A DNA stretch of 64,000 bases from Acinetobacter lwoffii (GCF_022967985.1 NZ_JALJVC010000007.1:62001-126000); one strand, 5' to 3'; shown: positions 44,127 to 53,924, numbered from the stretch's first letter. Notes: generated by a model not told the origin, from the letters alone. Program-made: numbers and translations.

Positions 44127-45256
44127 TGTGGACGGGTATATGGCGCGAACTGCGCTATCTGCTCCGCGAAAAATGGGATCTGTGTCTGGTCACGCTCGCA
44201 CCTGCACTGGTGATTATTTTATTCAGCAGCATGTTTGCTCAAGGGAAACCGGATCATTTACCGATTGCGATTATTGATCAAGACCAGAGTGCGCTGAGTC
44301 AAAGCATTTATCAGCATGTGGCGCTGAATCATACTCTTAAAATTGCTACGGTGTCGGAACAAACAGCTGAAATTGAGCGCCTGTTAAATCAAAATAAAAT
44401 TTGGGGTTATATCCATATTCCCAGCGGTGCCGAGCAACGTCTGGTTCGTGCCCGGGATGCTGACATCAGTATTGCCTTTAACCAGAGTTATTTCAGTATC
44501 GGAAATACCATTTCCTCTGCCATGCTGGTCAGTACCCTGCAAGCACTGGCTGAATTTAGCGGACAGCAATATCTGGGCAACCGGCTGCCTTCTCTCGAAG
44601 CACCGTCACCGCATATCAAAATATCGCCGCTGTATAATCCGCAGCTGAATTATGAATTCTATCTGGAACTCTATGTCATTCCGGCAATTCTGCATTTACT
44701 GCTGTGTTGTTGTGTGGCATTTTCCGTCGGTCAGGAACTGAAGCGGCAGACCTTAACAAGCTGGATTAGCAACTCATCCATCTGGATGGCATTACTGTCT
44801 AAGAACCTGGTCTATGTGGCTATTTTTAGTCTATGGACCTGGATCTGGATGTTCTGGCTGATTGAAATTCGCGGCTGGTTTGTTGCCGGCTCGCTCGCTC
44901 TGATTCTATCGGCACAATTTCTGCTATATAACGCTTATGCATTTTTAAGCAGTGCAGTGGTTCTGGCAACCAAAGATTTAAGTAAATCTTTTGGCATCAT
45001 TGCGGTCTATGGTGGCTCATCTTTAAGTTTTGCCGGTGTGACTTTACCTTTAAATAATGCGCCCCTATTCACCCAGTTTTGGTCCAATATTATTCCGTTC
45101 ACGCCCTATGCCAAATTACAAACTGAACAATGGGTGATTGGTAGTCCATTGCATATTTCACTGCAAGCTGGATTAATGCTGCTGATCTATGCCCTAGTCT
45201 ACGCTCTGCTGGCTTATCTGTTTCTTAAAAAAATCGCCAAAGGAGCAACACCATGA
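44126..45256 (+). CDS. ABC-2 type transporter permease (first of two)
   Basis: A 376-residue ABC-2 permease of the YhhJ/DrrB-type. N-terminal helix (WDLCLVTLAPALVIILFSS), a large periplasmic domain of about 140 residues (AIIDQDQSALSQSIYQHVAL to YLGNRLPSLEAPSPHIKI), then five membrane helices in the C-terminal half. Probably forms the inner-membrane half of a tripartite exporter with its twin and the HlyD/TolC proteins. No nucleotide-binding motif is present in this gene or in any gene of the operon, so ATP must be supplied by a protein encoded elsewhere. Overlaps the next gene by four bases (ATGA). Confidence 0.85.
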   Translation: MWTGIWRELRYLLREKWDLCLVTLAPALVIILFSSMFAQGKPDHLPIAIIDQDQSALSQSIYQHVALNHTLKIATVSEQTAEIERLLNQNKIWGYIHIPSGAEQRLVRARDADISIAFNQSYFSIGNTISSAMLVSTLQALAEFSGQQYLGNRLPSLEAPSPHIKISPLYNPQLNYEFYLELYVIPAILHLLLCCCVAFSVGQELKRQTLTSWISNSSIWMALLSKNLVYVAIFSLWTWIWMFWLIEIRGWFVAGSLALILSAQFLLYNAYAFLSSAVVLATKDLSKSFGIIAVYGGSSLSFAGVTLPLNNAPLFTQFWSNIIPFTPYAKLQTEQWVIGSPLHISLQAGLMLLIYALVYALLAYLFLKKIAKGATP

Positions 45257-46353
45257 AATCCCTTTGGTTTTACTATCTACAAAGCTTTAAAGATATCGTC
45301 AGTCACAGCACGATCTTTACCACGCTGATTCTATCCGTCTTGTTTTACAGCTTTTTTTATCCAACCGCTTATCAGGCACAGCAAGCTGAAGCCTTACCGA
45401 TTATTATTGTCGATGAAGAACAAAGTAGCTTAAGTACCCGCATTATTGGTCAGGTGGCACAAAGCCCCAATGTCGAAATTCAGGCGATTACCGGAAATTT
45501 TGCCGAAGCCAAACAATGGATGGAATCTCAAAAAGCCGATGGTATCTTGTTACTACCGGACAATTTATCGCAAAGCTTAAGGCATGGTGAAACAGGCGGA
45601 ATTGGACTGTATTTAAGCACGGCCAACTTTTTAGTGACCAAACAAATTGGTCTGGGCTTAGCCACATCGGTTGAGCAAACTTTAGCAGACTATACTGAAC
45701 GCTTTGGTGAGGTCTCGGATTTTTCACCTGCTCTTTCTGTACATCAAATTCCTTTATTTAATCCACTGTCCGGCTATGGCAGTTATGTCTTTCCTGCGGT
45801 TGCACCTTTAATTATCCACCAAACCATTCTTTTGGGTTTGAGTATGCTGATTTTAGTATATCGGGAAAGAAAAATAGAATTGAATGCAAATGCATTGATT
45901 GGGATGTGTTTAGCGGTATTTACTATTGGCTGTCTAGGATGTTTCTATTTATTCGGTTTTAGCTTCTGGCTATTTGATTATCCGCGCGGTGGCAACCTGC
46001 TCGGGATGCTGCTGGCTGTTCCAGTTTTTATCTACACGATAATTGGCATGACCTGCCTATTTGCCAGTTTTCTGGATCTGCCAGAACGTGCGGGTCATGT
46101 CATTGTATTCACTTCCATTCCACTGTTCTTTTTATCTGGTGCGGCCTGGCCGCATGCTGCAATGCCTATCTGGATGCAAGTCGTTGGCGAAATCCTGCCT
46201 TCCACCCAAATTGTGCAGATGTTTATTCAACTCAATCAGATGGGTGTACCTACCGCACTGGTCTTGCCTAAACTGCTCTATCTTGGAATGATCGGCAGCT
46301 TGTGTTTTTTCTTGGCTTATCGACGTTTAATTCCCAATCATCAAAGTAGATAG
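45253..46353 (+). CDS. ABC-2 type transporter permease (second of two)
   Basis: A 366-residue paralogue of the preceding permease with the same plan: N-terminal helix (HSTIFTTLILSVLFYSFFY), periplasmic domain (IIIVDEEQSSLSTRIIGQVA to FNPLSGYGSYVFPAVAP) and five helices in the second half. The pair likely forms a heterodimeric channel. The start is fixed by the four-base overlap. It is the last gene of the operon; a minus-strand lipoprotein gene begins 27 bases later in convergent orientation, with no strong terminator between. Confidence 0.85.
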   Translation: MKSLWFYYLQSFKDIVSHSTIFTTLILSVLFYSFFYPTAYQAQQAEALPIIIVDEEQSSLSTRIIGQVAQSPNVEIQAITGNFAEAKQWMESQKADGILLLPDNLSQSLRHGETGGIGLYLSTANFLVTKQIGLGLATSVEQTLADYTERFGEVSDFSPALSVHQIPLFNPLSGYGSYVFPAVAPLIIHQTILLGLSMLILVYRERKIELNANALIGMCLAVFTIGCLGCFYLFGFSFWLFDYPRGGNLLGMLLAVPVFIYTIIGMTCLFASFLDLPERAGHVIVFTSIPLFFLSGAAWPHAAMPIWMQVVGEILPSTQIVQMFIQLNQMGVPTALVLPKLLYLGMIGSLCFFLAYRRLIPNHQSR

Positions 46354-46380
46354 AGCATTATAGCAATGCCCTTATTCCAC

Positions 46381-46806
46381 TTATTTATTCGACTCGCCAA
46401 AGACCTGAATATTGAAATTACGAATCTTGTTGCTACCATTCGGCTTATCAAAACTCACATCATACTGAACCAGATTCTCCGGATAGGCAATTTCATAACT
46501 GACCTTATATTGTCCAGGCTGATTGGTTGCTTCTTCAATCTCTTTGGTCATTAAAGTCTTAGACTTGTATTCACCTTGAGGAATTGAACGTGAAAAGTGT
46601 TTCATCAGCTTTTCATTATCCTTAAACTGGGTTTGCAACTGCGGTTCTAACTGATCCAGAAATTCCTCATATTTCCCGTCACGCAAATCCTCATAAGCCA
46701 GCTGTGCCGCCTTTTCCTGTTCAGGACTCGGATTCGGAATATTGTCCATTGAATTACAGCCAGTCAATGCAACCGCTGCTGCCAACAACATTAATTTAGT
46801 TTTCAT
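46381..46806 (-). CDS. Predicted lipoprotein of unknown function
   Basis: A 141-residue protein with a lipoprotein signal peptide (MKTKLMLLAAAVALTGC, lipidated Cys17, no Asp at +2, so outer-membrane sorting is likely). The mature part is helical then strand-rich: PSPEQEKAAQLAYEDLRDGK, YEEFLDQLEPQLQTQF, and a C-terminal beta segment YKVSYEIAYPENLVQYDVSF. The first part resembles small NTF2-like or DUF4019-type folds, but this is only a shape argument. It lies downstream of the gyrA terminator on the same strand, so it is transcribed separately. Confidence 0.75.
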   Translation of the reverse strand: MKTKLMLLAAAVALTGCNSMDNIPNPSPEQEKAAQLAYEDLRDGKYEEFLDQLEPQLQTQFKDNEKLMKHFSRSIPQGEYKSKTLMTKEIEEATNQPGQYKVSYEIAYPENLVQYDVSFDKPNGSNKIRNFNIQVFGESNK

Positions 46807-46834
46807 CGCTTACCCTTATGCAGTCAAGGTTTAT

Positions 46835-46862
46835 AAAAAAGGACGCCGAAGCGCCCTTTTTA
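46835..46862 (-). terminator. Terminator of gyrA
   Basis: On the minus strand, AAAAAGGGCGC-TTCG-GCGTCCTTTTTT, a stem with one mismatch and a stable TTCG loop, 13 bases past the gyrA stop. Confidence 0.8.
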
Positions 46863-46874
46863 TCAGTAAAAAAC

Positions 46875-49856
46875 TTATTCTTCTACTGAATTTTCACCAT
46901 CTTTTGCAACTTGCTCAGTTTCAGCTGCTACATCTGTTTCTGCTACTAAAGATTCTGCACCTTCAATCGCTTCAACAAACTCATCTTCTTCAACCGCTTC
47001 AATTGAAACCACACCAACCAGCAATTCCTCATTACCTAAGCGGATCAGACGAACACCCTGTGCATTACGACCGGTTTGCGCCACTTCAGATGCACGGGTA
47101 CGAACCAGCGTACCACCATCAGAAATCAGCATCAGTTCTTTAGACGCATCGATGGCAACAGCGCCCACCAATTGACCATTACGTTCAGAGGTTTTGATCG
47201 CAATCACGCCCTTACCGCCACGTTTCTTGGTTGGGAAGTCGTCTACTGGAGTACGTTTACCATAACCGTTTTCAGATGCACACAGTACTTCGCCAGTTTC
47301 AGGTACAACAACCAGTGATACGATTCGGCTAATCAATGCTGAATCTGAACCATCTTCGTCATCAGACTCGATCTCAGTTTCGTCATTTTCTTCTAGCTGT
47401 GCAGCTGCACCAATGGTCACGCGCATACCACGTACACCTTTGGCAGAACGGCCCATTGAACGCACATCAGTCTCTGCGAAGCGAATGGCTTTACCTTCGT
47501 TCGAGAATAACATGATTTGCTGTTCGCCGTCGGTAATCGCTACACCAATGAGGGTATCGTCGCCATTCAGCTCAATCGCACGTAAACCGTTTGAACGAAC
47601 ATTCGAGAACTGTTCAAGCTCTACACGTTTAATCGTACCGTATTCAGTCGCCATAAACACATAGAAGTTTTTACGTACCGCTTCAGCCTGCTGAGCAAAG
47701 CCATTGATGATGTCATCATCAAGATCTGTTGCAGAAAGCTCCAAGCCCAACTGTTTCAATTGAATACGCAATGCATCAGAAATATCATCCGCACCATCTT
47801 CAGATTCTGTCAGCGCTGCTTCAAGCTCAGCAAAATGAGCATTGATCACTTCATTGGCTTGCAACTGCGCTGCATTGGCTTTTACAAATGCCTTGAAGTC
47901 AGCCAGACGCTCTTTAAATTTCTTCGGCGCGTCAATCACCGGCAAGATCGCAGTAATGGTCTCATTTTCATCCAGTGGCAGCAAGTTCACCATTGGGCGA
48001 CCTTTGGCACCACGTGATGCTTGTGGTACTTCATACACTTTTAGACGATAGACCTTACCAACATTGGTAAAGCAAAGTACCGTCGCATGACTTGACGTCA
48101 CAATCAGATGTTGAATGTAATCATCTTCTTTCATGCTGGTCGCAGACTTACCACGGCCACCACGACGCTGTGCAGCGTAGTCAGACAATGGTTGAGTTTT
48201 CGCATAACCTGATTTCGATACCGTCAGAACCATTTGCTCTTCAGGAATCAGATCTTCACGAGAGAAATCGATACGTGACTCGACAATCGACGTTTTACGT
48301 GCATCGCCATATTGCTGAAGGATCAGTGCAAGCTCTTCACGAATCACGTTCATCAACAGATTAAAGTCATTTAAAATGGCAGTTAATTCAGCAATTTGTG
48401 ACAGAATTTCACTATATTCCGCATGTAACTTGTCTTGTTCCAGACCAGTTAAACGATGCAAGCGAAGTTCCATAATTGCATTCACCTGGGTTGGTGACAG
48501 ACGATAAATCTCGCCTTCCAAACCAAACGGGCGACTTGGGTCTTCACCTTCAATCTCATCCGGACGCACAGAAACTGAACCGGCTTTTTCCAGCAAGGCC
48601 AAAACACCGCCACCTGCCCACTCACCTGCCTGCAAACGCTCACGCGCTTCAGCCGGATTCGCAGAACTCTTGATAGTTTCGATGATGGCATCAATATTCG
48701 CCAAGGCAACGGTTAAACCTTCCAAGATATGACCACGTTCACGCGCTTTGCGTAATTCGAACATGGTACGACGGGTTACCACTTCCTGACGGTGACGGAT
48801 AAACGCTGCAATAATGTCTTTCAGGTTCATCAATTTTGGTTGGCCATTGTCCAGGCAAACCATATTGATGCTGAAAGAGTTTTCAAGTTGTGTGTTCTGG
48901 AACAGGTTGTTCACGATCACTTCGGCGTTTTCACCGCGCTTCAGGTCAATCGCGATACGCATACCGTCTTTGTCAGACTCGTCACGAAGCTCTGAAATGC
49001 CTTCGAGTTTTTTCTCTTTGACCAGTTCAGCAATACGCTCAATGGTTTTTGCTTTATTGACCTGATATGGAATTTCAGTGAAGACAATCGTGGTACGGCC
49101 ATTCTTCGGATCTTCTTCGAAATGGTATTTACCACGGATATGCAAACGGCCCTTACCAGTACGGTACGCATCGACGATACCTGATTTACCGTAAATGATG
49201 CCACCTGTCGGGAAATCCGGACCAGAAATATGTTCCATCAATCCTTCGATGCTGATCTGAGGATCATTAGCATAGGCCAGACACGCATTCACCACTTCAG
49301 TCATGTTATGCGGCGCCATATTGGTCGCCATACCGACTGCAATACCGGTGACACCATTAATCAACAAGTTCGGAACACGGGTTGGCATGACCTGAGGAAT
49401 ACGCTCAGAGCCATCGTAGTTGTCTTCCCACTCGACGGTATCTTTTTCAAGATCCGCTAACAGTTCGTGGGTCAGTTTACGCATACGTACTTCGGTATAA
49501 CGCATTGCTGCTGCGCTGTCGCCATCGACCGAACCGAAGTTACCTTGACCATCAACCAATTGGTAACGCAAGCTGAAATCTTGCGCCATACGTACAATGG
49601 TTTCGTATACGGCAGAATCACCATGCGGGTGATATTTACCGATCACGTCACCGACTACACGTGCAGACTTTTTATAAGCTTTGTTATAGTCATTGCCTAA
49701 TTCGTGCATTGCGAAAAGCACACGACGATGAACAGGTTTTAAACCATCTCGTACATCGGGCAATGCACGTGACACAATCACGCTCATCGCATAATCGAGA
49801 TATGAGCTTTTAAGTTCATCCTCAATGGCAATCGGTCTAATTTCCGATACGCTCAT
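46875..49856 (-). CDS. gyrA: DNA gyrase subunit A with a long C-terminal-domain insertion
   Basis: A 993-residue type II topoisomerase subunit that introduces negative supercoils with GyrB. The winged-helix domain has catalytic Tyr120 ([10 protein letters not shown]). The quinolone pocket reads HGDSAVYET with Ser81 and Glu85 (equivalents of E. coli Ser83 and Asp87), so the usual resistance changes are absent. The GyrA box QRRGGRG is at 563-569, followed by the six-bladed beta-pinwheel. Two additions enlarge it beyond E. coli's roughly 875 residues: a helical insert of about 88 residues (643-730) inside the pinwheel between ILPVID and FYVFMA, and an acidic loop (about 818-840, [20 protein letters not shown]). 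The C-terminal tail is acidic, ending in VEE. Frame is continuous; no frameshift is seen. Confidence 0.95.
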   Translation of the reverse strand: MSVSEIRPIAIEDELKSSYLDYAMSVIVSRALPDVRDGLKPVHRRVLFAMHELGNDYNKAYKKSARVVGDVIGKYHPHGDSAVYETIVRMAQDFSLRYQLVDGQGNFGSVDGDSAAAMRYTEVRMRKLTHELLADLEKDTVEWEDNYDGSERIPQVMPTRVPNLLINGVTGIAVGMATNMAPHNMTEVVNACLAYANDPQISIEGLMEHISGPDFPTGGIIYGKSGIVDAYRTGKGRLHIRGKYHFEEDPKNGRTTIVFTEIPYQVNKAKTIERIAELVKEKKLEGISELRDESDKDGMRIAIDLKRGENAEVIVNNLFQNTQLENSFSINMVCLDNGQPKLMNLKDIIAAFIRHRQEVVTRRTMFELRKARERGHILEGLTVALANIDAIIETIKSSANPAEARERLQAGEWAGGGVLALLEKAGSVSVRPDEIEGEDPSRPFGLEGEIYRLSPTQVNAIMELRLHRLTGLEQDKLHAEYSEILSQIAELTAILNDFNLLMNVIREELALILQQYGDARKTSIVESRIDFSREDLIPEEQMVLTVSKSGYAKTQPLSDYAAQRRGGRGKSATSMKEDDYIQHLIVTSSHATVLCFTNVGKVYRLKVYEVPQASRGAKGRPMVNLLPLDENETITAILPVIDAPKKFKERLADFKAFVKANAAQLQANEVINAHFAELEAALTESEDGADDISDALRIQLKQLGLELSATDLDDDIINGFAQQAEAVRKNFYVFMATEYGTIKRVELEQFSNVRSNGLRAIELNGDDTLIGVAITDGEQQIMLFSNEGKAIRFAETDVRSMGRSAKGVRGMRVTIGAAAQLEENDETEIESDDEDGSDSALISRIVSLVVVPETGEVLCASENGYGKRTPVDDFPTKKRGGKGVIAIKTSERNGQLVGAVAIDASKELMLISDGGTLVRTRASEVAQTGRNAQGVRLIRLGNEELLVGVVSIEAVEEDEFVEAIEGAESLVAETDVAAETEQVAKDGENSVEE

Positions 49857-50132
49857 GCATACTCCTTATTCTACAAGCCAATTTTGGCTTGTATTTATAT
49901 GTCGTAAAACTAGCAAAATCATTAACTCAAACGACTGAGTTAAAAACTAAAATACAGCCCTAAATTATAGCATAAACACTTGTATTTTTGTGTCGAAATA
50001 TTCAGCTTAACCTTGTTAATTATCTTCATTTTAGTGATCATTTTCTTGTTATTTCAAAACAGAAAATCAGTGCATCCAGACAGGATTTTTCAATACTCAA
50101 AATTTTGAGAAATACAGGAGTACAAAAACAAA
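49857..50132. other. Intergenic region upstream of gyrA
   Basis: About 275 AT-rich bases before the next gene's terminator. It holds the gyrA promoter; no gene is apparent. The ribosome site for gyrA lies just before 49856 on the minus strand (AAGGAG). Confidence 0.4.
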
Positions 50133-50154
50133 ATGCGCCAATCAACTGGCGCAT
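50133..50154 (-). terminator. Terminator of the membrane protein gene at 50177-50836
   Basis: ATGCGCCA/TGGCGCAT stem around six bases, followed on the minus strand by TTTTGTTTTTG, 23 bases past the stop. Confidence 0.8.
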
Positions 50155-50176
50155 CTTCATCGTTTTTTCTATATTT

Positions 50177-50836
50177 TTATTGTGCCTGGTTCAGTACTTT
50201 ACGATAGCTCAGCACAGCCACAATCAATAAAACTGGCAATAACATCTCCACCCCTTCCTCAATGGTCATAATCATGATTTGAGTATGCGGCACCAACTGG
50301 ATGCCGAATTCATCTTTCAGGGTTGAGGTCGTGCGATCCAGCACCTTGCTTAGTCCGCCACAGGCAATGGTGAGGAAGATAAAAAAATGTGCAATATTCA
50401 AAGAATCTTTCATGCTTCGTATGGTTTGAACCAATTTTTTCGCCAATACCAGAAAGACAAAAATAATCCCAAGCAATAAAATAAATCCGAGCAGCTTATC
50501 CATGAGCGGAATTTCAGCACTGCGATAGAAATTAGTTTTGATAAAACTCATTTCAAACACCTGCTTATGAAAATCCATTTCCCGTAATCCCAACAATGTC
50601 GCTGCTATAGCCGTAAAGACTCGGGTATTGAGTTTGATTTCAACATTAAGCAAACACAGCACTGCCAGCAAGTACCATAACCATGGGCTCATGACTTCAA
50701 AAGCGCCTGATTCACTAAATAAATACTGAGTTACCGAAGCTGGTGCATTCAGGGCAGTATGAATACAAATACCCAGATAAAGCGCAATCAGCAGAAAACT
50801 AATGAACAGGATATGGGCGGCTTTGGAAAAGGACAT
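50177..50836 (-). CDS. Multi-spanning membrane protein of unknown function
   Basis: About 219 residues with six probable membrane helices (ILFISFLLIALYLGICIH, VMSPWLWYLLAVLCLLNVEI, FTAIAATLLGLREMDF, LMDKLLGFILLLGIIFVFLV, AHFFIFLTIACGGL, EGVEMLLPVLLIVAVLSY). The central GLREMDFHKQVFEMSF and the late IEEGVEMLLPVLL hint at buried charges. I do not recognise a family. The frame opens at a TTG at 50860; ATG 50836 is preferred although no good ribosome site is seen. Located alone between gyrA and etfA, both on the same strand, with its own terminator. Confidence 0.7.
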   Translation of the reverse strand: MSFSKAAHILFISFLLIALYLGICIHTALNAPASVTQYLFSESGAFEVMSPWLWYLLAVLCLLNVEIKLNTRVFTAIAATLLGLREMDFHKQVFEMSFIKTNFYRSAEIPLMDKLLGFILLLGIIFVFLVLAKKLVQTIRSMKDSLNIAHFFIFLTIACGGLSKVLDRTTSTLKDEFGIQLVPHTQIMIMTIEEGVEMLLPVLLIVAVLSYRKVLNQAQ

Positions 50837-50890
50837 GATTAAAAACAGGAGAAAAAGCAAACCGGGATTTTATCACTTTTCATGCAAATG

Positions 50891-50920
50891 AAATACTCTA
50901 GTTTCGACTGTCGAGTATTT
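50891..50920. repeat. Inverted repeat upstream of the membrane protein gene
   Basis: AAATACTC (50891-50898) and GAGTATTT (50913-50920) flank 14 bases that contain the palindrome CGACTGTCG. It sits about 55 bases before the downstream gene's start on the minus strand, so it could be an operator or leader hairpin. Confidence 0.4.
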
Positions 50921-50934
50921 TTAAAATTTTTGCA

Positions 50935-50998
50935 TAAAAAAACGCCCTTGGACAAAACAGTAAAGCATTGCTTTCACTGCCTGCGCAAGAGCGTCTTT
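50935..50998 (-). terminator. Branched terminator of etfBA
   Basis: On the minus strand, ACGCTCTTG pairs with CAAGGGCGT (one U-G pair) and is followed by a T run of six. An inner hairpin, CAGTGAAAGC-AAT-GCTTTACTG, sits in the loop. It lies about 20 bases past the etfA stop. Confidence 0.75.
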
Positions 50999-51015
50999 TA
51001 AACTGTGTTCAGGAA

Positions 51016-51948
51016 TTAGATTTTAGAAACCAATTCAGGAATAACAGTGTTCAGGTCACCGACTAACCAGTAGTCAGCGACTGCATTGATTGGCGCTTCT
51101 TCATCTTTGTTGATCGCAACGATCACTTTAGATTCTTTCATACCTGCCAAATGCTGAATCGCACCAGAGATACCTACAGCGATATACAGATCAGGTGCAA
51201 CGATTTTACCAGTTTGACCGACTTGCATATCGTTTGGTACGAAGCCAGCATCTACCGCAGCACGTGATGCACCTTGAGCAGCACCAAGCTTGTCAGCCAA
51301 TGGATCAAGGATCTTGTGATAATTCTCACCAGAACCTACACCGCGACCACCAGAAACCACAATACGCGCAGCTGTCAGTTCAGGACGTTCAGATTTTACG
51401 ATTTCTTCATTGATAAACTTAGAAATACCCGCATCACCCGTAGACGCAGCAGCTTCAACAGCAGCAGAACCGCCCTCAGCAGCTACAGCATCAAATGCCG
51501 TACCACGAACAGTCGCCAATACGATGTTTTCGCCTGATTCTACAGTCGCAATTGCGTTACCTGCATAGATCGGACGTTTGAAAGTCTTAGGACCATCTAC
51601 CGCGATGATGTCAGTAATCATGCTTACGTCAAGAAGCGCAGCTGCACGTGGTAAAATGTTTTTACCAGTTGTTGTAGAAGCAGCAAGGATATGTGTATAG
51701 CCTTTACCTAATTCAGCAACAAGTTTAGCCACGTTTTCAGCCAATTGGTTTGCATAGGCAGCGTCATCAGCAAGTAATACTTTGCTTACGCCCGCAACTT
51801 TAGCCGCCTGGTCAGCAACTGCCTGAGCGCCAGAACCAGCAACCAATACAGTGATATCACCACCGATTTTTTGCGCCGCAGCAACAACGTTTAAAGTAGC
51901 AGCGTTTAATGCTTTGTTGTCGTGCTCAGCGATAACTAAAATACTCAT
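51016..51948 (-). CDS. etfA: Electron transfer flavoprotein subunit alpha (EtfA)
   Basis: A 310-residue FAD-binding subunit that carries electrons from acyl-CoA and other dehydrogenases to ETF:quinone oxidoreductase. N-terminal domain MSILVIAEHDNKALNAATLN; the C-terminal FAD-binding block reads RIVVSGGRGVGSGENYHKIL, QVGQTGKIVAPDLYIAVGIS and MKESKVIVAINKDEEAPINA, which is the ETF alpha signature. Length typical. It follows etfB by 18 bases. A branched terminator ends the operon. Confidence 0.96.
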   Translation of the reverse strand: MSILVIAEHDNKALNAATLNVVAAAQKIGGDITVLVAGSGAQAVADQAAKVAGVSKVLLADDAAYANQLAENVAKLVAELGKGYTHILAASTTTGKNILPRAAALLDVSMITDIIAVDGPKTFKRPIYAGNAIATVESGENIVLATVRGTAFDAVAAEGGSAAVEAAASTGDAGISKFINEEIVKSERPELTAARIVVSGGRGVGSGENYHKILDPLADKLGAAQGASRAAVDAGFVPNDMQVGQTGKIVAPDLYIAVGISGAIQHLAGMKESKVIVAINKDEEAPINAVADYWLVGDLNTVIPELVSKI

Positions 51949-51966
51949 GATTTTTATCCTTCTGTA

Positions 51967-52719
51967 TTAGATCACTTTCGCTTCGTTTTTCAATTTTTCT
52001 ACAAGCTCGTCTACAGACTTCACTTGTACGCCAGCTTTACGCTCTGCAGGTGATTCAACTTTCACTGTCTTCAGTTTAGTTGCAGGGTTTACACCGAAAT
52101 CTGCAGGTGACTTGGTATCAAGCGGTTTTTTACGCGCTTTCATGATGTTTGGAAGTGCCGCATAACGTGGCTCGTTCAAACGCAAGTCAGTAGTAATGAT
52201 TGCTGGAAGTGTCAACTCAACAGTTTGTAAACCGCCGTCTACTTCACGTGTTACTTGTACTTTGTCGCCATCTACTTTCACTTCAGAAGCGAATGTACCT
52301 TGACCTGCACCCATTAGAGCACCAAGCATCTGACCAACCTGATTCGAATCATCATCAATTGCTTGCTTACCCAGAAGGATCAATTGTGGTTGTTCAGCGT
52401 CAACAACGCCTTTCAGAATTTTAGCGATTTCCAGCGCACCCAGTTGGCTGTCATCAGCTTCAACCAGAATACCGCGGTCAGCACCAAGCGCCATTGCAGA
52501 ACGGATCTGTTCTTGGGCTTCTTTAGGACCAATAGAAACAACAATGATTTCTGAAACAGTTCCTTTTTCTTTTAAACGAACCGCTTCTTCCACTGCGATT
52601 TCACAGAATGGATTAATTGACATTTTAACGTTAGTTAAGTCAACACCACTGTTGTCCGGTTTAACACGAACTTTAACGTTGGCATCAACCACACGTTTTA
52701 CAGCAACAAGAGCCTTCAT
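51967..52719 (-). CDS. etfB: Electron transfer flavoprotein subunit beta (EtfB)
   Basis: A 250-residue AMP-binding subunit, partner of EtfA. N-terminus [20 protein letters not shown]; conserved [51 protein letters not shown] and [20 protein letters not shown] (the ETF beta signature region). First gene of etfBA. The ATG at 52719 begins the family N-terminus. Confidence 0.96.
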   Translation of the reverse strand: MKALVAVKRVVDANVKVRVKPDNSGVDLTNVKMSINPFCEIAVEEAVRLKEKGTVSEIIVVSIGPKEAQEQIRSAMALGADRGILVEADDSQLGALEIAKILKGVVDAEQPQLILLGKQAIDDDSNQVGQMLGALMGAGQGTFASEVKVDGDKVQVTREVDGGLQTVELTLPAIITTDLRLNEPRYAALPNIMKARKKPLDTKSPADFGVNPATKLKTVKVESPAERKAGVQVKSVDELVEKLKNEAKVI

Positions 52720-53205
52720 GTAATCCTCGGCTGTTTTAGCAAATGTAAATGTTGAGAAAAGTTAGTGTAACTCTTCACTTAAATTTTTTTAGGTGCCCTA
52801 TCTTGCAATGTGTACGGCATTTCGGTCAAGTCACAATTCAACAAAGAGGTGTAAAAATGCGTAATTTTCCCTGAACGATGCGTTCACAATTAATTGTTAT
52901 CGTTTTATTACAATGAAATGTATCAATATTTACTTAAAATTTAACCATTGATTTATATTATTTTTTTATCTGATTAATCACATCAGAAGTTTTGATTGAT
53001 CACATTTAATTTAAATTGATTTAAAGCAGCTTGCAGCAAAACAGCCGGGATATACGTATGTCAGCTTTTGTCATTTTGGACAGAATTCTTTTTGAGAGCG
53101 AATTAAACCTAATATAAAGACAAATTGACCAAATAATAAACCAGCGCATTGAATTCTACGCCGACAAAGTGAATATTTAATTTCAAATCTTCACAATTAT
53201 AAAAA
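52720..53205. other. About 480-base AT-rich region upstream of etfB
   Basis: No gene on either strand. The section nearest etfB must hold its promoter; the rest is AT-rich with short TGATTAATCACATCA-like partial palindromes I could not interpret. No tRNA fold seen. Confidence 0.35.
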
Positions 53206-53232
53206 AAGCATACTGCGAACAGTATGCTTCTT
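53206..53232 (-). terminator. Terminator of the LysE-family gene
   Basis: AAGCATACTG-CGAA-CAGTATGCTT, a perfect 10-bp stem. On the minus strand a seven-base T run (53201-53207) overlaps and follows the stem, 10 bases past the LysE stop. Confidence 0.85.
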
Positions 53233-53242
53233 TGCAATCCGA

Positions 53243-53848
53243 TTAATTAATGATTAACCAGCTTGCGGCAAGTGCCAGTAAACCACCAGAAGTTCCATCT
53301 ACCCATTTTTGTTTACGTTCATCCATTTGGGTTTTTTGGCTGATTTTGCTGAACAAAATACTTAAGCTACAATACACTACAAAAATCAGACTGATAAAAA
53401 TAAAGGACAGGATCAAACCTTGGCTGACAGTATTGGCTGATTTATCAATAAACTGTGGCAAAATCGCAAAATAGATCAACATGCCTTTCGGATTTAACAG
53501 CGAAGTAAAAAAACCTTTTTTTATCGGATTGGCTGAGGTCTTTTTCTCAATGTTTAACGCATTTTTACTGAATACCGATTTGAGTAAACCAAAGGCCAGA
53601 TACAGCAGATAAGCAATCCCAAGCCAGCGAATCGTTTCAAACAGCACCGGAAAAGAAACAATGATGGCGGCAATACCTAGCGCTACCAGGATCGAATGCA
53701 CCAGATAACCGCAACACACTCCTACGGTTGCCATCATGCCTGCTTTTGCATCTTTACCCATCACTTGAGACAGGATAAACAACATATCGGGTCCAGGCGT
53801 AAAAATCAGGGGAAGCACGGTCAGTGCAAAGAGTACAAATACAGACAT
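53243..53848 (-). CDS. LysE family amino-acid exporter
   Basis: A 201-residue inner-membrane exporter with about six helices. The LysE/RhtB signature PGPDMLFILSQVMGKDAKAG is at about residues 18-37; LGIAAIIVSFPVLFETIRWL, AYLLYLAFGLLKSVF and FFTSLLNPKGMLIYFAILPQ are also family hallmarks. Exports amino acids or analogues; the exact substrate is unknown. It is divergent from an Lrp-type regulator, a standard arrangement for amino-acid-controlled export. Confidence 0.9.
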   Translation of the reverse strand: MSVFVLFALTVLPLIFTPGPDMLFILSQVMGKDAKAGMMATVGVCCGYLVHSILVALGIAAIIVSFPVLFETIRWLGIAYLLYLAFGLLKSVFSKNALNIEKKTSANPIKKGFFTSLLNPKGMLIYFAILPQFIDKSANTVSQGLILSFIFISLIFVVYCSLSILFSKISQKTQMDERKQKWVDGTSGGLLALAASWLIIN

Positions 53849-53924
53849 TTCCGTTTCCTTTCAAACTCCAGAAAGTGAAATAAGTATCTGCGATTTTTTA
53901 CAAAATTGGCTTTCAATTTATTTT

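Noticed and set aside
46875-49856. GyrA quinolone-resistance change
   Set aside because: The pocket reads HGDSAVYE with the sensitive Ser81 and Glu85; no substitution at either resistance position.
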